64,000 nucleotides of DNA from Parasphingopyxis lamellibrachiae (GTDB lineage Bacteria > Pseudomonadota > Alphaproteobacteria > Sphingomonadales > Sphingomonadaceae): the NCBI RefSeq assembly GCF_003385775.1, contig NZ_QRDP01000004.1, forward strand, positions 2,254,457 to 2,318,456, written 5' to 3'. The notes below the pieces were generated by a model. The model searched no databases. It had not been told where the DNA came from and was given only the letters and a program-made list of their open reading frames with translations. The position numbers were made by a program, and so were the translations under genes. This document shows, piece after piece, positions 63,400-64,000 of the stretch. The first letter of the stretch is position 1. The number at the start of each line of letters is the position of its first letter.

Positions 63400-63428
63400 T
63401 TGACCGAATCCTGCGACCCGCATATATG
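63400..63428 (+). promoter_or_regulatory. putative rrn promoter with UP-like element
   Basis: TTGACC (63400-63405), a 17-base spacer, and TATATG (63423-63428), preceded by an A-rich stretch at about 63369-63393 that may act as an UP element. It lies about 350 bases before mature 16S, a normal leader distance. Confidence 0.6.
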
Positions 63429-63534
63429 GCTGCTTCCCGACGCGGTAACGGGCACTGCCCCGCGCCCCACTGGGAACATTTCTTAGAACGGTAACCCCGT
63501 CTCCCTCTGCTTCGGTAGGGGCTAGGAATTGTCG

Positions 63535-63545
63535 GCTCTTTGACA
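63535..63545 (+). promoter_or_regulatory. rRNA boxA-like antitermination element
   Basis: GCTCTTTGACA resembles the boxA of alphaproteobacterial rrn leaders, bound by NusB/S10 to prevent premature termination. The GACATGTGGGCGGCGG stretch after it is likely part of the 16S processing stem. Confidence 0.65.
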
Positions 63546-63643
63546 TTGTTAGTTAGAATGAAGGGACATGTGGGCGGCGGCGCCCGGTCCGGAGACCTCA
63601 AGGCTCCGATCACCGGTCAAATTTGTCGTTCCTGTTTGGATCT

Positions 63644-63661
63644 CATCGAACTTGTTCGATG
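63644..63661 (+). other. hairpin in the rrn leader
   Basis: CATCGAAC and GTTCGATG are perfect 8-bp complements with a TT loop in the 16S leader. Part of the folded pre-rRNA leader; no precise role is claimed. Confidence 0.5.
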
Positions 63662-63783
63662 GGTGTCTTACATGTCCTATCACGTATCCATTACGTAATA
63701 GAATATATTTGTGCAGGAACGGCTCCTAGAGACGATCCTGGATGTGCGCGGCTTTTAGCACGTGGCGTCCTTGATCGGTCATC

Positions 63784-64000
63784 AACTTGAGAGTTTGATC
63801 CTGGCTCAGAACGAACGCTGGCGGCAGGCCTAACACATGCAAGTCGAACGAAGTCTTCGGACTTAGTGGCGCACGGGTGCGTAACGCGTGGGAATCTACC
63901 CTTAGGTGCGGAATAACAGTTAGAAATGACTGCTAATACCGCATAATGACTCCGGTCCAAAGATTTATCGCCTAAGGATGAGCCCGCGTAAGATTAGCTA
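63784..64000 (+). rRNA. 16S ribosomal RNA, 5' part
   Basis: The first 217 or so bases of 16S rRNA, running off the right edge. GAGTTTGATCCTGGCTCAG (primer-27F region), GAACGCTGGCGGCAGGCCTA, and GGCGCACGGGTGCGTAACGC are unmistakable. The 5' variable region with a short V1 loop (CGAAGTCTTCGGACTTAGTG) fits Sphingomonadales. The mature 5' end is placed within a few bases. Confidence 0.98.

Noticed and set aside
1..64000. CRISPR arrays, insertion sequences, integrases, tRNA genes, attachment sites
   Set aside because: Looked for repeated spacers, transposase motifs and cloverleaf-like segments by eye; none found. A tRNAscan or CRISPR search would be the proper test.

Overview
The window is a chromosomal segment from a high-GC alphaproteobacterium, most likely of the order Sphingomonadales. 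The clues are the start of a 16S rRNA gene at the right edge with a sphingomonad-type 5' region, alphaproteobacterial marker families (DUF2093, DUF1244, GapR/DUF2312, DUF4167), a large TonB-dependent receptor, and dense packing with many ATGA, GTGA and TGATG overlaps. No phage, insertion sequence, CRISPR array or tRNA gene was seen. The content is mostly conserved housekeeping genes with a few accessory islands. The genus cannot be fixed from the 217 bases of 16S present. || Layout. 1-2.4 kb: a MerR regulator divergent from a methyltransferase/DUF2938 pair, joined by a near-perfect MerR/SoxR-type operator-promoter, then Tag glycosylase. 2.4-6.25 kb: an envelope cluster of two paralogous membrane-anchored helix-hairpin-helix proteins, a vWA protein, a 32-residue membrane peptide and an OmpA-domain protein. 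6.3-10.2 kb: purD back-to-back with xseA, DUF2093 and an M23 peptidase. 10.4-19.1 kb: the main accessory region, with a TonB-dependent receptor, a TPR/2OG-Fe(II) oxygenase, a sulfotransferase-like protein, an array of small secreted two-cysteine paralogues including a decayed unit, and a second methyltransferase. 19-31 kb: clpB, an M16 peptidase, purEK, gpmA, hydrolases and galE. 31-36.4 kb: a beta-propeller lipoprotein, a phosphatase, rpmJ, a HAD hydrolase, pyk, DUF1244, GapR and an acetyltransferase. || 36.4-44.2 kb: yebC-ruvC-ruvA-(GFA)-ruvB followed by ybgC-tolQRAB-pal, one nearly continuous rightward block for Holliday-junction processing and the Tol-Pal envelope machine. A GFA-family gene of different codon composition sits between ruvA and ruvB, and ruvC appears to start at CTG. 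44.2-53.5 kb: an asparaginase-type hydrolase, an acyl-CoA carboxyltransferase, ispG, an FAD oxidoreductase, a thioredoxin-like protein, and an Rrf2 repressor divergent from a membrane/CMD fusion with an obvious palindromic operator. 53.5-61.8 kb: M61 peptidase, ppa, and hisS-prfA-prmC. hisS has a sharp codon-composition change in its C-terminal domain and a hairpin that would cover its ribosome binding site. DUF4167 follows, with a terminator-like hairpin directly upstream. 61.8-64 kb: a polysaccharide flippase, then the rrn promoter and leader and the 5' part of 16S rRNA. || The least described material is the TonB receptor/2OG oxygenase/sulfotransferase-like/small-secreted-protein region, especially the small-gene array with fossil copies of two gene types at about 16.89-17.12 kb. 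I found no convincing complete novel defence or biosynthetic system. All family assignments are recognised from motifs, not from a database search.
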